Assembly (NCBI RefSeq): GCF_023231945.1
Contig: NZ_JAJLJH010000001.1
Coordinates: 1,364,001-1,428,000 of the forward strand
Reading direction: 5' to 3'
Length of the DNA stretch: 64,000 bases
DNA from: Scleromatobacter humisilvae
Lineage (GTDB): Bacteria > Pseudomonadota > Gammaproteobacteria > Burkholderiales > Burkholderiaceae_C
Every line of letters starts with the position of its first letter. Positions within the stretch are counted from its first letter, which is position 1. The translations under genes were made by a program, and so were the position numbers. Shown piece by piece: positions 40,666 to 49,986 of the stretch. Below the pieces are notes generated by a model. It saw only the letters and a list, made by a program, of their open reading frames with translations, searched no databases and was not told where the DNA came from.

Positions 40666-41487
40666 TCAGGCCTCGTCGTCTTCTTCGAAGTCTTCGTCGG
40701 CGGCCTCGCCGCCCTCGCCTTGCGGCATCGGCGGCAGCTCGAAGTGCACGCGCTCGGGCATCGCCGCCTTCCACGCGAGCATCTGCTCGGCGACGTCCTC
40801 GACGCCGACGCGGCGCAGCGACGAGAACAGCGTCACGCCGATGTCGGAGTCGTCGGTGGTGTAGTCGGCCAGCACGGCGGACGCGCCGGCTATCGCCTGC
40901 TTCGCCTCAGCCTTGCTGAGCTTGTCGGCCTTGGTCAGCAGCACGAGCAGCTTGATCTCGCCGGTCTTGACGCGTTGGGCGATGAAGTCCATCAGTTGCA
41001 GGTCCAGCGGCGTGAAGCCGTGGCGGCTGTCGACCATCAGCACGACGCCCATCAGCGCGCGCCGCACCTCGAGGTAGTCGGCCATCACCTTCTGCCACAC
41101 CAGCTTCTTGCCGCGCGCGACGGCGGCGTAGCCGTAGCCGGGCAGGTCGGCGAAGAAGGCGTCGGGCGCCTCGCGCGCGCCCAGCGTGAACAGGTTGATC
41201 AGCTGCGTGCGGCCCGGCGTCTTCGACGCGAACGCGAGCTGGCGTTGCTGGGCCAGCGTGTTGATCGCCGACGACTTGCCCGCGTTGCTGCGGCCGACGA
41301 ACGCGATCTCGGGCATGTCGCCCTGGGGCAGCTGCGAGATCTTGCTGGCCGAGGTCAGGAACTTGGCCGTGTGCAGCCAGCCGAGGCCCTCCTTGGCCTC
41401 GTCGGACACCACCACCGGCTTCTGATGGACAGGGGCCGCCGCGGTTCGCGGGGATGAGGGTTTGCGCGGGGGCCTGGGATGGGTCAT
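40666..41487 (-). CDS. engB: Ribosome-biogenesis GTPase EngB (YihA/YsxC)
   Basis: 273 residues from the ATG at 41487. The GTPase motifs are in order: G1 GRSNAGKSS, G3 DLPGYG, G4 TKAD. It aids 50S subunit assembly. N- and C-terminal extensions (a Pro-rich start; an acidic Asp/Glu-rich tail ending DFEEDDEA) are common in betaproteobacteria. It is divergent from the cytochrome c4 gene across 61 bases, a frequent arrangement in this order. Confidence 0.92.
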   Translation of the reverse strand: MTHPRPPRKPSSPRTAAAPVHQKPVVVSDEAKEGLGWLHTAKFLTSASKISQLPQGDMPEIAFVGRSNAGKSSAINTLAQQRQLAFASKTPGRTQLINLFTLGAREAPDAFFADLPGYGYAAVARGKKLVWQKVMADYLEVRRALMGVVLMVDSRHGFTPLDLQLMDFIAQRVKTGEIKLLVLLTKADKLSKAEAKQAIAGASAVLADYTTDDSDIGVTLFSSLRRVGVEDVAEQMLAWKAAMPERVHFELPPMPQGEGGEAADEDFEEDDEA

Positions 41488-41548
41488 GGTGCATTGTAAA
41501 ATCGATGGGTTTGCTCCTTCCAAAAAGCCTCTGCTGAAGGGTTCGTCG

Positions 41549-42175
41549 ATGAAGTCCTTGTGCGTTGTTGCCCTGGCGGCCCTGTTCGCCACTTCCGTGA
41601 TGGCCGATGAAGCGAAGGAGCCGGCCAAGCCGGACCTCGCCAAGGGCGGAACCATCTCGGCCACCGTCTGCGCCGCCTGCCACACGGCGGACGGCTCGCG
41701 CGGCATCCCCACGAATCCGATCCTGCAGGGCCAGCACGCCGACTACATCGTCAAGCAGCTCGCCGAGTTCAAGTCCGGCAAGCGCGACAACGCCATCATG
41801 AAGCCGATGGCGTCCACGCTGTCGGACGACGACATGCGCAACGTCGCCGCGTTCTACGCGTCGAAGACGGCCAAGCCGGGCAAGTCCAAGACGCCGGCCA
41901 CGGTGGCGCTGGGCGAGAAGATCTGGCGCGGCGGCATCGCCGAGAAGTCGGTGCCCGCCTGCGCCGGCTGCCACGGCCCCGTCGGCGCCGGCATCCCGTC
42001 GCAGTACGCGCGCCTGGGCGGCCAGCACGCCGAGTACGTCAGTGCCGAACTCGGCCTGTTCCGCGCCGGCAAGCGCAGCAACAGCCCGCAGATGACGGCG
42101 ATCGCCGCGCGCATGAGCGACGCGGAGATCGCGGCGGTGTCCGACTACGTCGAAGGTCTCAACAGCGGCAAGTGA
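41549..42175 (+). CDS. Di-haem cytochrome c4
   Basis: 208 residues from the ATG at 41549. A signal peptide ends at SVMADEA. There are two CxxCH haem sites (CAACH and CAGCH), one per half, with Met ligands in the IMKPMAST and QMTAIA segments. It carries electrons in the periplasm, usually toward terminal oxidases. The end of the gene is partly duplicated 64 bases downstream. Confidence 0.9.
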   Translation: MKSLCVVALAALFATSVMADEAKEPAKPDLAKGGTISATVCAACHTADGSRGIPTNPILQGQHADYIVKQLAEFKSGKRDNAIMKPMASTLSDDDMRNVAAFYASKTAKPGKSKTPATVALGEKIWRGGIAEKSVPACAGCHGPVGAGIPSQYARLGGQHAEYVSAELGLFRAGKRSNSPQMTAIAARMSDAEIAAVSDYVEGLNSGK

Positions 42176-42240
42176 GCGTGAGCCGCAGGATCATCGCCCT
42201 TCCACCGGGGAGGCCGAAGGTCTCAACAGCGGCAAGTGAG
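42151..42240. repeat. 26-bp perfect direct repeat at the cytochrome c4 stop
   Basis: The last codons and stop of the cytochrome gene (42151-42176) recur exactly at 42215-42240, 64 bases apart start to start. In many relatives resB and ccsB follow this gene. Here they are absent, so the repeat could mark a duplication or deletion event. Confidence 0.8.
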
Positions 42241-42272
42241 GCCGGCGGCGCGCAGGCCGCTATCATGGGCCG

Positions 42273-42605
42273 ATGCCGTTCATCCGCCGCAACGCCTCGG
42301 GCGTCATCGACAGCCTCCATCGCCGCGATGAGGGCGGTACCGAGTTCCTGCCCGACGACCATCCCGACGTGCGCGCCTTCCTCGGCGCCGGCCCGGTCGT
42401 GCACGACGAGGGCTTTGCGTCGCTCGACGCCGACTTCATCCGCGTGATCGAGGACGTGATCGACACGCTGATCTCGAAGAACGTCATCAACATCACCGAC
42501 CTGCCCGTCGAGGCGCAGACCAAGCTGTTCGGCCGCAAGGGCTACCGCGAGCGCGCGTCCAAGGATGCGCTCAAGCTGTTCGGCGACGACGGGCCCGCGA
42601 TCTAG
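42273..42605 (+). CDS. Conserved hypothetical protein
   Basis: 110 residues, no signal peptide or membrane helix. It starts MPFIRRNASGVIDSLHRRDE. The middle is acidic and helical (DFIRVIEDVIDTLISKNVIN) and the end is basic, reading RKGYRERASKDALKLFGDD. Similar small proteins are frequent in Burkholderiales but I know no function. The gene lies 32 bases after the second copy of the 26-bp repeat. Confidence 0.65.
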   Translation: MPFIRRNASGVIDSLHRRDEGGTEFLPDDHPDVRAFLGAGPVVHDEGFASLDADFIRVIEDVIDTLISKNVINITDLPVEAQTKLFGRKGYRERASKDALKLFGDDGPAI

Positions 42606-42698
42606 CCTGAAGGCCGCCGTTCGGCGCTCCTTTTCCGTCGCTGGTCCCCACCGCATTGCCCGCGGCCCGCAGGCGCCGCACACTCGGACGCGGGACTG

Positions 42699-43649
42699 AT
42701 GCCCAAGGAGCCGGACGTGACATCGACCTCGCCTCGCCTGCACCGATCCGTCGCGCTGTTCGCCTGCCTGGCGGCCGGCGGCCTGGCCGCCACGCGCGCC
42801 GCGGCCCAGCCGCCCACCCTCTTCGGCCAGGCGCGGCAGGTGACGGCGTCGATCACGGCCGATCCGTCCCTCTCGCCGGATGGCAGGCGCATGGTCTTCC
42901 TGACCGTCGTGGCCGGCATGCAGCAGCTGTTCACGTCCGACGTCGATGGCCGCAACGTGCGACAGATCACGCAGGAACCGTTCGACCACGAGGACCCGGC
43001 GTGGTCGCACGATGGCCGCAAGATCGCCTTCGTCTCGGACGCCAACGGCGGCCAGGTGATCGCCATGATGAATCCGGATGGCACCGGCGTCGAGGCGCTG
43101 TCTCCGGCGACGGTGCACGCCATCCATCCCAGCTGGACGCCCGACAGCGCGTCCGTCCTCTACTGCACGACCGACGACCTCGATCCGCCGCGCAAGAACG
43201 AATCGGACATCTATCGCGTGGACGTGGCCACCCGCGCCGTGACCCGCCTGATCACCGGCGGCATCAACACCTACCCGGCGATGTCGCCGGACGGGCGTCG
43301 CATCGCCTTCCGCAAGATCATCGACGGCGGCAACTCGGAGGTCTTCGTCGCCGACGCCGACGGCTCGAACCCGCACAACCTGACGCACGACCCGGCCTTC
43401 GACGGCTGGCCCGCCTGGTCGCCCGATGGCAGCCGGATCGCCTTCGCGTCCAATCGCGGCGGCAACCAGCAGATCTACGTGATGGACGCCGACGGCAGCC
43501 ACGTGACGCGCGTCGTGCACAAGGAAGGCCGCGCGACCGCGCCGACGTGGTCGCCCGACGGCAAGGCCTTGTACTTCCCGATCTGCGCGAAGGCGGACGG
43601 CGTCGTCGGCTGCGAGATCTTCTCCGCGCAGCTCGAGGCCAAGCGGTAA
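42699..43649 (+). CDS. Exported TolB-like beta-propeller protein (PD40 repeats)
   Basis: 316 residues. A signal peptide ends at ATRAAAQ. Repeats of the type PSLSPDGRRMVFLT, PAWSHDGRKIAFVSD, PAMSPDGRRIAFRK and PAWSPDGSRIAFASNRGGNQ define a six-bladed WD40-like propeller. Such proteins act in the periplasm in protein-protein contacts. It is isolated from tol-pal genes and so is not TolB itself. Confidence 0.8.
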   Translation: MPKEPDVTSTSPRLHRSVALFACLAAGGLAATRAAAQPPTLFGQARQVTASITADPSLSPDGRRMVFLTVVAGMQQLFTSDVDGRNVRQITQEPFDHEDPAWSHDGRKIAFVSDANGGQVIAMMNPDGTGVEALSPATVHAIHPSWTPDSASVLYCTTDDLDPPRKNESDIYRVDVATRAVTRLITGGINTYPAMSPDGRRIAFRKIIDGGNSEVFVADADGSNPHNLTHDPAFDGWPAWSPDGSRIAFASNRGGNQQIYVMDADGSHVTRVVHKEGRATAPTWSPDGKALYFPICAKADGVVGCEIFSAQLEAKR

Positions 43650-43658
43650 CGAGGCGCC

Positions 43659-44354
43659 TCAGCCGGCGGTGTCGGGCCAGTCCTCGAGATCGACGCCCAG
43701 CGCCTTCGCCAGCCGCACCACCTGCGCGCGCAGCCGCTCCAGCTCGCCCTTCATGCGCAGCTGCTCGGCGCGCATCGCCGCGACCTCGGACAAGCCCAGC
43801 GCCGCGTCGGCCAGCGGCGTGCCGGGGCCGGACTGAGGCGCCGCGGGCGCGGCCTCGGCCACCGGCCCCGAGACCAGGTGCGCCCAGCGCGACTCGCGCG
43901 CGCCCGGCGCGCGCGCGAGCTTGACGACGAAGGGCGGCTCGTGCGTGGCCATCTCGTCCAGGAAGCCCTCCACCGACGAGATATCGGCGAAGCGGTGCAG
44001 GCGCTCGGTGTTCAGCCGCAGCTCGGCGGCGGTCTGCGGGCCGCGCAGCATCAGCATCGCCAGCAGCGCGACGCTCTGGCCCGGCAGCTTGAGCACGCGA
44101 GCGACGTTGTGCTCGAAGCGCGGCACGCGGCTGCCGGACCCCTCGAGGACGAGGTGCAACGATTTCAGCGTGTCGAGCGCGGCCAGCACGTCGCCCTCGC
44201 TCGCGTTGATCACCGGGTCGCGCGCCGTCTTCTGGTTGCAGCCGAGCGTGAGCGCGTTGAGGCTCAGCGGGTAGCTGTCGGGCACGGTGTGCTGCTTCTC
44301 GACCAGCACGCCCAGGATGCGGGTCTCGAGGAGCGAAAGCGTGGGCAGGGTCAT
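43659..44354 (-). CDS. yceH: YceH-family (DUF480) protein
   Basis: 231 residues. The start [20 protein letters not shown] and [20 protein letters not shown] are diagnostic of YceH. It has two winged-helix domains and a C-terminal coiled coil ([20 protein letters not shown]). The cellular role is not established. It is convergent with the propeller gene. Confidence 0.9.
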   Translation of the reverse strand: MTLPTLSLLETRILGVLVEKQHTVPDSYPLSLNALTLGCNQKTARDPVINASEGDVLAALDTLKSLHLVLEGSGSRVPRFEHNVARVLKLPGQSVALLAMLMLRGPQTAAELRLNTERLHRFADISSVEGFLDEMATHEPPFVVKLARAPGARESRWAHLVSGPVAEAAPAAPQSGPGTPLADAALGLSEVAAMRAEQLRMKGELERLRAQVVRLAKALGVDLEDWPDTAG

Positions 44355-44569
44355 GGCCGCAGTATCGCTCGCGCCGGAACCGGCGACCCGCGCACGTCGA
44401 CATGGGCATGCGCTCGCCGCGGGCGATTCATGACGCCTTCATGACAGCCGCCATCGCGTACCGAAGTCGAGGGATACGTCCGATGACATTTTTGTTTCAC
44501 GAACGCTCGTTAGCGTAGGCGCCTGGTCGGGATATGCGGCCCCGCCAACAAACCCCTGAGGAGATCAAC

Positions 44570-47047
44570 TTGAACAGCAACATCGCGCAGCGCCGGGTCC
44601 TGCACATCCTGACGCCCGTCAGCCTGGCTTGCGCTCTCGTAGCGTGCGGCGGCGACAGCAACAGCGGCAGCACCCCCCCGCCCGTCCAGAACACCACGTA
44701 CACCGGCAAGGTCGTCGCGACCTCGGCCACGGCCGACGTCTCGGGCAACCCGAAGCTCGCCTCGGGCTACTACAAGGGCGCGACCGTCTTCATCGACACG
44801 AACGGCAACGGCGTCCTCGACGCCGGCGAACCTTCGGCCACGACCGATGCCACCGGCAGTTTCTCGCTGACGGCGCCGACGACCACCGCCGGCCAGTTCG
44901 TCGCCGACATCCCGACGACGGCCACCAACACGGCCACTTCCGCCGCCGTGCCGGCGCACCTGATCCTGCGCGCCTCCGCCGCCCAGGTCACCGCCCAGGG
45001 CGCGACCAAGATCGTCATCAGCCCGCTGTCGACTGAAGTGCAGCGTCTGGTCGAAGCCAACGGCACCGCCTACGCGACCGAGGTGGACGCCGTCGCCAAG
45101 CGCCTGACCGGCCCGGCCTTCAACAAGGGCAGCGCCACCGTCTCCGATGCCGACGTCGTCGCCGACCCGTCCTCCATCACCAATGCCCCCGAGCAGTACG
45201 CGCTGCAGTACGAGTCGAACTCGCTGGCCAACCGCTACACCTACGCGACGGCCAAGCTCGATCGCAAGGACAAGTACCCCGACACGCTGGCCATGCCCAG
45301 CGGCGCCAGCGCCCCCGCCGACACGCGCACCGCGATCACCTATGCGCAGTCGCAGCAAGCCGCCTTCAACATCGAAGGCGTGCCGGCGTACGACAACATC
45401 TTCGTCATCATGGAGGAGAACAAGTCGACGGACGCCATCCTGGGCAACGCGCGCGCGCCGTACATCAACAAGCTGCTGAGCACCTACAACCAGCTGACGA
45501 CGTACTACTCCACCGGCAACCCGTCCGAGCCGAACTACACGGCGCTCGGCGGCGCGGACGACTGGGGCATCACCGACGACAACTGGTTCGGCTGCGGCGC
45601 CGTCGGCGCCAACGCCCCGAGCGACGTCGCCTTCCCGGGCGGCACGGCGTCGGACGGCCAACTGCTGCCGGCGACGAGCCGGATCCCGGCGGTGGCGTTC
45701 TACCCGCAACTGGCGACCGCCGGCTACACCTACGGCCTGACCCCGGTCGGCGGCACTGCCACGACCAAGACGGTGACCTACACCGACGCCAGCATGAACG
45801 CCGGCTTCAGCACCACCGCGGGCAACACCTGCAGCACGGCGCCCAACCCAGCCAGCCCCGGCACGAATCACAACGCGCAGGGCGACAACCTCTTCACGCT
45901 GCTGTCCAAGGCCGGCCTGACGGCGCGCACCTACAGCGAGTCGATGAACCCGGGCCTGGATCCGCGCGCCGACAGCCAGGCCCAGCACGTCGCCAAGGCC
46001 TACACGGGCACCGACGTCGTCGGCACCAACGGCACCATCGCCGACAGCCAGCCCTACCAGTTGAACCAGGGCCTGTACAAGGTCAAGCACGGCCCGTCGA
46101 TCGCCTACCAGACGGCGCGCAACCTGCCGGAGTTCTACGCCGACAACCGCACCGTCTTCGGCTCGCAGTTCACGGCATCGGACTGGACCTCGACGTCGCC
46201 GTTCTCCACCGCCAACGGCGGCACGTACGACACGACGAAGTGGATCTACGACCAGTTCGGCGCCGACCTGGCGGCCGGCGACGTCGGTACCATCAACTTC
46301 GTCGTGCCCGACCAGTGCGACGACATGCACGGCGTGGGCGACGGCACCGAGACCTGCAACGGCGGCGCCAACAGCAACAACGGCCAGAACCCCAGCATCA
46401 CGCGCGCCGACATCTACCTGCAGCAGGTGATCTCGAAGATCCAGGCCTCGCCGCTGTGGCAGAACAAGAACAAGCGCGTTGCCATCGTCGTCATGTTCGA
46501 CGAAGGCGAAGGCACCGCGCACGGTTCTTCCTGCTGCGGCTGGAACGCGGGCGGCGTGAACTCGGGCGCGGCGCCGGTGGCGGTCTCCGCCAGCGGCGTG
46601 GCCTCGGCGACGTCGGCCCCGGTGGGCTACGCCAGCGGCAACAACGGCCACGGCAACTCGATCTACGCCGTGATCAGCAACCAGCAGGACGTCGGCACCG
46701 CGCCGAAGGGCATCAAGGACAGCGATTCCTACAGCCACTTCGCGTTCGTTCGCACGTTGCAGGACATGTTCCAGCTGGCCGACCCGACCAAGGATGCGAC
46801 GTACCTGAACCGCGCGAAGTACACGGAAGCGTTCATCGCCGCCAACATCGCGGCCCTGCCGGAATTCGCGGGCAGCGCGGACACCCACTTCGATGCGGTG
46901 CGTCCGATCAACCACGCGTACAAGATCCCGGCGACGTACACGCAGAAGCTGGACCCGCTGGGCATCGTCCCCGTCGGTGCCGCCTCGGGCGTGACGCCGC
47001 AGGTCGGCGCGGACGCCAACCAGACCAACGTCTGGTCGCTGAAGTAA
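44570..47047 (+). CDS. Lipoprotein phosphoesterase (phospholipase C/acid phosphatase family)
   Basis: 825 residues from a TTG at 44570, since GAGGAGATCAAC directly precedes it. LACALVACGGD is a lipobox, so the mature protein is anchored at Cys. Residues ~40-120 resemble a carboxypeptidase-like beta-sandwich (GATVFIDTNGNGVLDAGEPS). The PF04185 phosphoesterase domain follows: YDNIFVIMEENKS (metal and nucleophile region), NHNAQGDNLF, IVVMFDEGEG and DSDSYSHFAFVRTLQDMF. The substrate is unknown. The di-haem peroxidase gene follows. Confidence 0.8.
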   Translation: MNSNIAQRRVLHILTPVSLACALVACGGDSNSGSTPPPVQNTTYTGKVVATSATADVSGNPKLASGYYKGATVFIDTNGNGVLDAGEPSATTDATGSFSLTAPTTTAGQFVADIPTTATNTATSAAVPAHLILRASAAQVTAQGATKIVISPLSTEVQRLVEANGTAYATEVDAVAKRLTGPAFNKGSATVSDADVVADPSSITNAPEQYALQYESNSLANRYTYATAKLDRKDKYPDTLAMPSGASAPADTRTAITYAQSQQAAFNIEGVPAYDNIFVIMEENKSTDAILGNARAPYINKLLSTYNQLTTYYSTGNPSEPNYTALGGADDWGITDDNWFGCGAVGANAPSDVAFPGGTASDGQLLPATSRIPAVAFYPQLATAGYTYGLTPVGGTATTKTVTYTDASMNAGFSTTAGNTCSTAPNPASPGTNHNAQGDNLFTLLSKAGLTARTYSESMNPGLDPRADSQAQHVAKAYTGTDVVGTNGTIADSQPYQLNQGLYKVKHGPSIAYQTARNLPEFYADNRTVFGSQFTASDWTSTSPFSTANGGTYDTTKWIYDQFGADLAAGDVGTINFVVPDQCDDMHGVGDGTETCNGGANSNNGQNPSITRADIYLQQVISKIQASPLWQNKNKRVAIVVMFDEGEGTAHGSSCCGWNAGGVNSGAAPVAVSASGVASATSAPVGYASGNNGHGNSIYAVISNQQDVGTAPKGIKDSDSYSHFAFVRTLQDMFQLADPTKDATYLNRAKYTEAFIAANIAALPEFAGSADTHFDAVRPINHAYKIPATYTQKLDPLGIVPVGAASGVTPQVGADANQTNVWSLK

Positions 47048-47225
47048 GTCGAGCACGCGATCGCGGGACGGCCTGCCGTTCCGCGATCGCGCAGACGACC
47101 TTTCCGACGGGCCGGCCTTGCGCCGGCTCGCCTCTTCGATCGAATCCCATCGAAGCCGTCTCATTCGCACGCCGTCTTCCCGTCGAGACGTCATGCGAAT
47201 ACGACGGCGAAGTCCTTTCCAGAGC

Positions 47226-48647
47226 ATGAAGATCCGCAACCTATCGCTCGTCGCCGCCGGTGCCGCGCTGCTGGCGCTCGTCGCCTGCGGCGGCAGTGGC
47301 GACGGCGGCAGCACGCCGGCCGCGAGCACCCCCGGCACGCCCGCCGCGCCGGCGCTGAGCCTGGCGGCCCAGATCGGCCAGAAGGCATTCGTCGACCAGA
47401 CCTTGTCGGGCGGCAAGAACATGTCGTGCGCCAGCTGCCATTCGCCGCAATACGCCTACGGGCCGCCGAACAGCCTGTCCGTGCAACTGGGCTCCGATCC
47501 GACCCGGGCCGGCACGCGCGCCGTGCCGTCGCTGCGCTACAAGGACGCGACCCCGCCCTACGCCGACAACGCCGCCAACCCCGACGGCGTGACCGGCGCC
47601 GCCGCCGGCGGCGGCTTCATGTGGGACGGCCGCGCCGCCACGCTGGCCTCGCAGGCGCTGCTGCCGCTGCTCAACCCGCTCGAGATGAACGCGGCCTCGA
47701 AGGCGGACGTGGTGGCCGCGGTGCAGGCCGGCAGCTATGCCGACCTGTTCAGGCAGGTCTACGGCGCCGACGCGTTCGGCAACGTCGACACCGCCTTCGC
47801 CAACCTCGGCGCGGCGATCCAGGCCTTCGAGACGGAAGACCGCAGCTTCCATCCTTACTCCAGCAAGTACGACCTCGCCGTGCACAACAAGATCGGCGGC
47901 GACCTGACGGCCGCCGAGAAGCGCGGCTCGCAGGTGTTCGACGGCGCGGCCAACTGCTCGGCGTGCCACTTCGCGGGCCCCAACTTCAACGGCAACGTCG
48001 GCCTGATGACCGACTTCACGTACCAGGCCATCGGCGCGCCGCGCAACGACAGCTCCATCCCCGGCAACCCCGACCCGATCCCGGCCAACGACGCCGACTC
48101 GGGCTACTTCGACATGGGCCTGTGCGGCCCGCTGCGCACCGACCACGCGCCGGCGCAGCTCGGCACGCCCGACCCCTACTGCGGCAAGTTCAAGGTGCCG
48201 ACGCTGCGCAACGCGGCCACGCGCAGCGTGTTCTTCCACAACGGCGTGTTCCACTCGCTCAACCAGGTCGTCCACTTCTACAACACGCGCGACACCCATC
48301 CGGAGTTCTGGTATCCGTCCAGCGGCGGCTCGGGCACGCCGGTGTCGACGCCCGGCTGGGCCCTGCAGCTGAGCGTGCTGCCGGGCGCGACGGTCAACAA
48401 GTTCAACGACATCCCGCCGGGCCAGCAAGGCAACGTCGACGAGGAAGTGCCCCTCGGCACCGGCACGACGCCGCCGAACAACACGCTCGCCACGACGCTG
48501 GGCGACGGCGTGCTGCCGCGCGCGCCCGGCTCGGCGCCCGCGTTGACGGAGCAGCAGATCTCCGACCTGATCTGCTTCCTCGGCACGCTCAGCGACGGCT
48601 ACCAGCCGCCGGCGACGACGCCGACCAGCGGCCCCTGCGTGAACTGA
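47226..48647 (+). CDS. Lipoprotein di-haem cytochrome c peroxidase (MauG/CcpA family)
   Basis: 473 residues. MKIRNLSLVAAGAALLALVA-C is a lipoprotein signal. Two haem sites, CASCH (N-terminal) and CSACH (C-terminal), match the bacterial peroxidase layout, with FKVPTLRNAATRSVFFHNGV holding the typical C-terminal ligand loop. It may reduce peroxide or oxidise protein residues in the periplasm. It follows the phosphoesterase gene with 178 bases between, and the two are probably functionally linked. Confidence 0.82.
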   Translation: MKIRNLSLVAAGAALLALVACGGSGDGGSTPAASTPGTPAAPALSLAAQIGQKAFVDQTLSGGKNMSCASCHSPQYAYGPPNSLSVQLGSDPTRAGTRAVPSLRYKDATPPYADNAANPDGVTGAAAGGGFMWDGRAATLASQALLPLLNPLEMNAASKADVVAAVQAGSYADLFRQVYGADAFGNVDTAFANLGAAIQAFETEDRSFHPYSSKYDLAVHNKIGGDLTAAEKRGSQVFDGAANCSACHFAGPNFNGNVGLMTDFTYQAIGAPRNDSSIPGNPDPIPANDADSGYFDMGLCGPLRTDHAPAQLGTPDPYCGKFKVPTLRNAATRSVFFHNGVFHSLNQVVHFYNTRDTHPEFWYPSSGGSGTPVSTPGWALQLSVLPGATVNKFNDIPPGQQGNVDEEVPLGTGTTPPNNTLATTLGDGVLPRAPGSAPALTEQQISDLICFLGTLSDGYQPPATTPTSGPCVN

Positions 48648-48654
48648 GCCGGCC

Positions 48655-49296
48655 ATGAATCGATGCATGCGGACCACGCTGGCCCTCACGGCTCTCACGC
48701 TGCTCGCGGCCTGCCACGACCAGCAGGCGCAGCTGCCCACGCGCGACAATTTCACCGCCGCGCTCAACGACTACCTCGCGCAGCGCGGCAACCTGTGCCT
48801 GGCCAAGTACGACTGGCCCATCGCCGTGACCGAGGCCGATCGCCAGGCGCGCAGCCCCGACGCGGAGCAGATGCCGGTGCTGGAGACGCTGGGCCTGGTC
48901 AGCGGCCGCGACACGAGCGTGGCGCGCCAGGGCGCGACGCTGCCCGCGCGCGAGTACGCGTTGACGCCGGCGGGGCAGAAATACTGGCTGCACGTGCCGG
49001 TGGTCGTCGCCACGCCGACGGAACGCGCGGTCCATCCGGCCGACTTCTGCGTCGCCAAGCTGCAGCTGGATCGCCTGTTCGGCTGGGAGAAGCCGCAGCC
49101 GGTCAACGGCCGCACCGCGACCTCGCTGCTGTTCTCGTACCGCATCGTCGACCCGGCGCCGTGGATGGCCAGGCCCGAGGCGCGGCGCGCGTTCCCGATG
49201 GCGATCCGCTCGATCGACAACGCCGGCGTGCTGCAGCTGCGCCTCGGCGTCCACCTGACCCCGGACGGCTGGGTGGCCGACGAGCTGTCGGACTGA
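48655..49296 (+). CDS. Lipoprotein of unknown function, first of a paralogous pair
   Basis: 213 residues. MNRCMRTTLALTALTLLAAC is a lipoprotein signal. The body contains RDNFTAALNDYLAQRGNLCL, AKYDWPI, EYALTPAGQKYW and DFCVAKLQLDR. The gene starts 8 bases after the peroxidase stop and is probably in its operon. The next gene shares the same motif order, so they arose by duplication. No function is known to me. Confidence 0.75.
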   Translation: MNRCMRTTLALTALTLLAACHDQQAQLPTRDNFTAALNDYLAQRGNLCLAKYDWPIAVTEADRQARSPDAEQMPVLETLGLVSGRDTSVARQGATLPAREYALTPAGQKYWLHVPVVVATPTERAVHPADFCVAKLQLDRLFGWEKPQPVNGRTATSLLFSYRIVDPAPWMARPEARRAFPMAIRSIDNAGVLQLRLGVHLTPDGWVADELSD

Positions 49297-49328
49297 CCCC
49301 GCATCCGCGACTCCTTTTTTCCTGAGAC

Positions 49329-49982
49329 ATGAACCTCGACATGAAGACACATCACATCAAGATCGCAGCGATGGCCGCACTCGCCCTGTCGGCCCTGGCC
49401 GCATGCAGCGGCCCGTCCGACCCCAAGGCGCCGTCGCGCGAGAACTTCGAGGCCGGCCTGCGCAGCTTCCTGGCCGACGGCAACGGCGAGGTCTGCCTGG
49501 CGATGTACGACTGGCCGATCGATCTCACCGAGGCCGAGGCCGGCGCCAACGCGCGCCATGCCGTGCAGCTGCCGGTGTTCGAGAAGCTGGGCCTGGTCAA
49601 GAGCACGATCGTGCCCGTGCCCAGGAGCGACGAGAACCCGGACGGCGCAATCAAGCGCTACGCGCTGACCGACGAAGGCCGCAAGTACTACAAGGCGCAC
49701 GCGCACAAGGGCCGCGACGGCAGCACGCACGCCAACGACCTCTGCGTCGCTCAGATCAGCGTCGACCGCGTCGACAGCTGGGACCTGGACAAGCAGCAGT
49801 CCTCCGCGGCGGTCAGCTACACGTACCACATCGCCGCCGCGCCGTGGATGCAGGACCCCGACGCGAGCCGCGTGCTGCCGATGGTGGCCCGCGTCATCAA
49901 GGGCGCCGACGGCAGCCTCAAGATGCGCCAGGGCTTCGCGCTGACCGACAAGGGCTGGGTCGCCGTGCCGGGCGCCGTCTGA
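49329..49982 (+). CDS. Lipoprotein of unknown function, second of a paralogous pair
   Basis: 217 residues. The lipobox is SALAAC. It has the same layout as its neighbour: SRENFEAGLRSFLADGNGEV-CL, AMYDWPIDLTEAEAG, RYALTDEGRKYYK and DLCVAQISVDRV, ending FALTDKGWVAVPG. Two conserved cysteines (CLA and CVA) could form a disulfide. A second ATG (codon 5) is also possible. The gene ends 4 bases before the prolyl hydroxylase start. Confidence 0.75.
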   Translation: MNLDMKTHHIKIAAMAALALSALAACSGPSDPKAPSRENFEAGLRSFLADGNGEVCLAMYDWPIDLTEAEAGANARHAVQLPVFEKLGLVKSTIVPVPRSDENPDGAIKRYALTDEGRKYYKAHAHKGRDGSTHANDLCVAQISVDRVDSWDLDKQQSSAAVSYTYHIAAAPWMQDPDASRVLPMVARVIKGADGSLKMRQGFALTDKGWVAVPGAV

Positions 49983-49986
49983 GGCG

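Noticed and set aside
40190..40774. A longer start for the truncated haemoglobin upstream of 40663
   Set aside because: The extension is an arginine-rich antisense of the engB acidic tail; the ATG at 40663 begins the globin fold.
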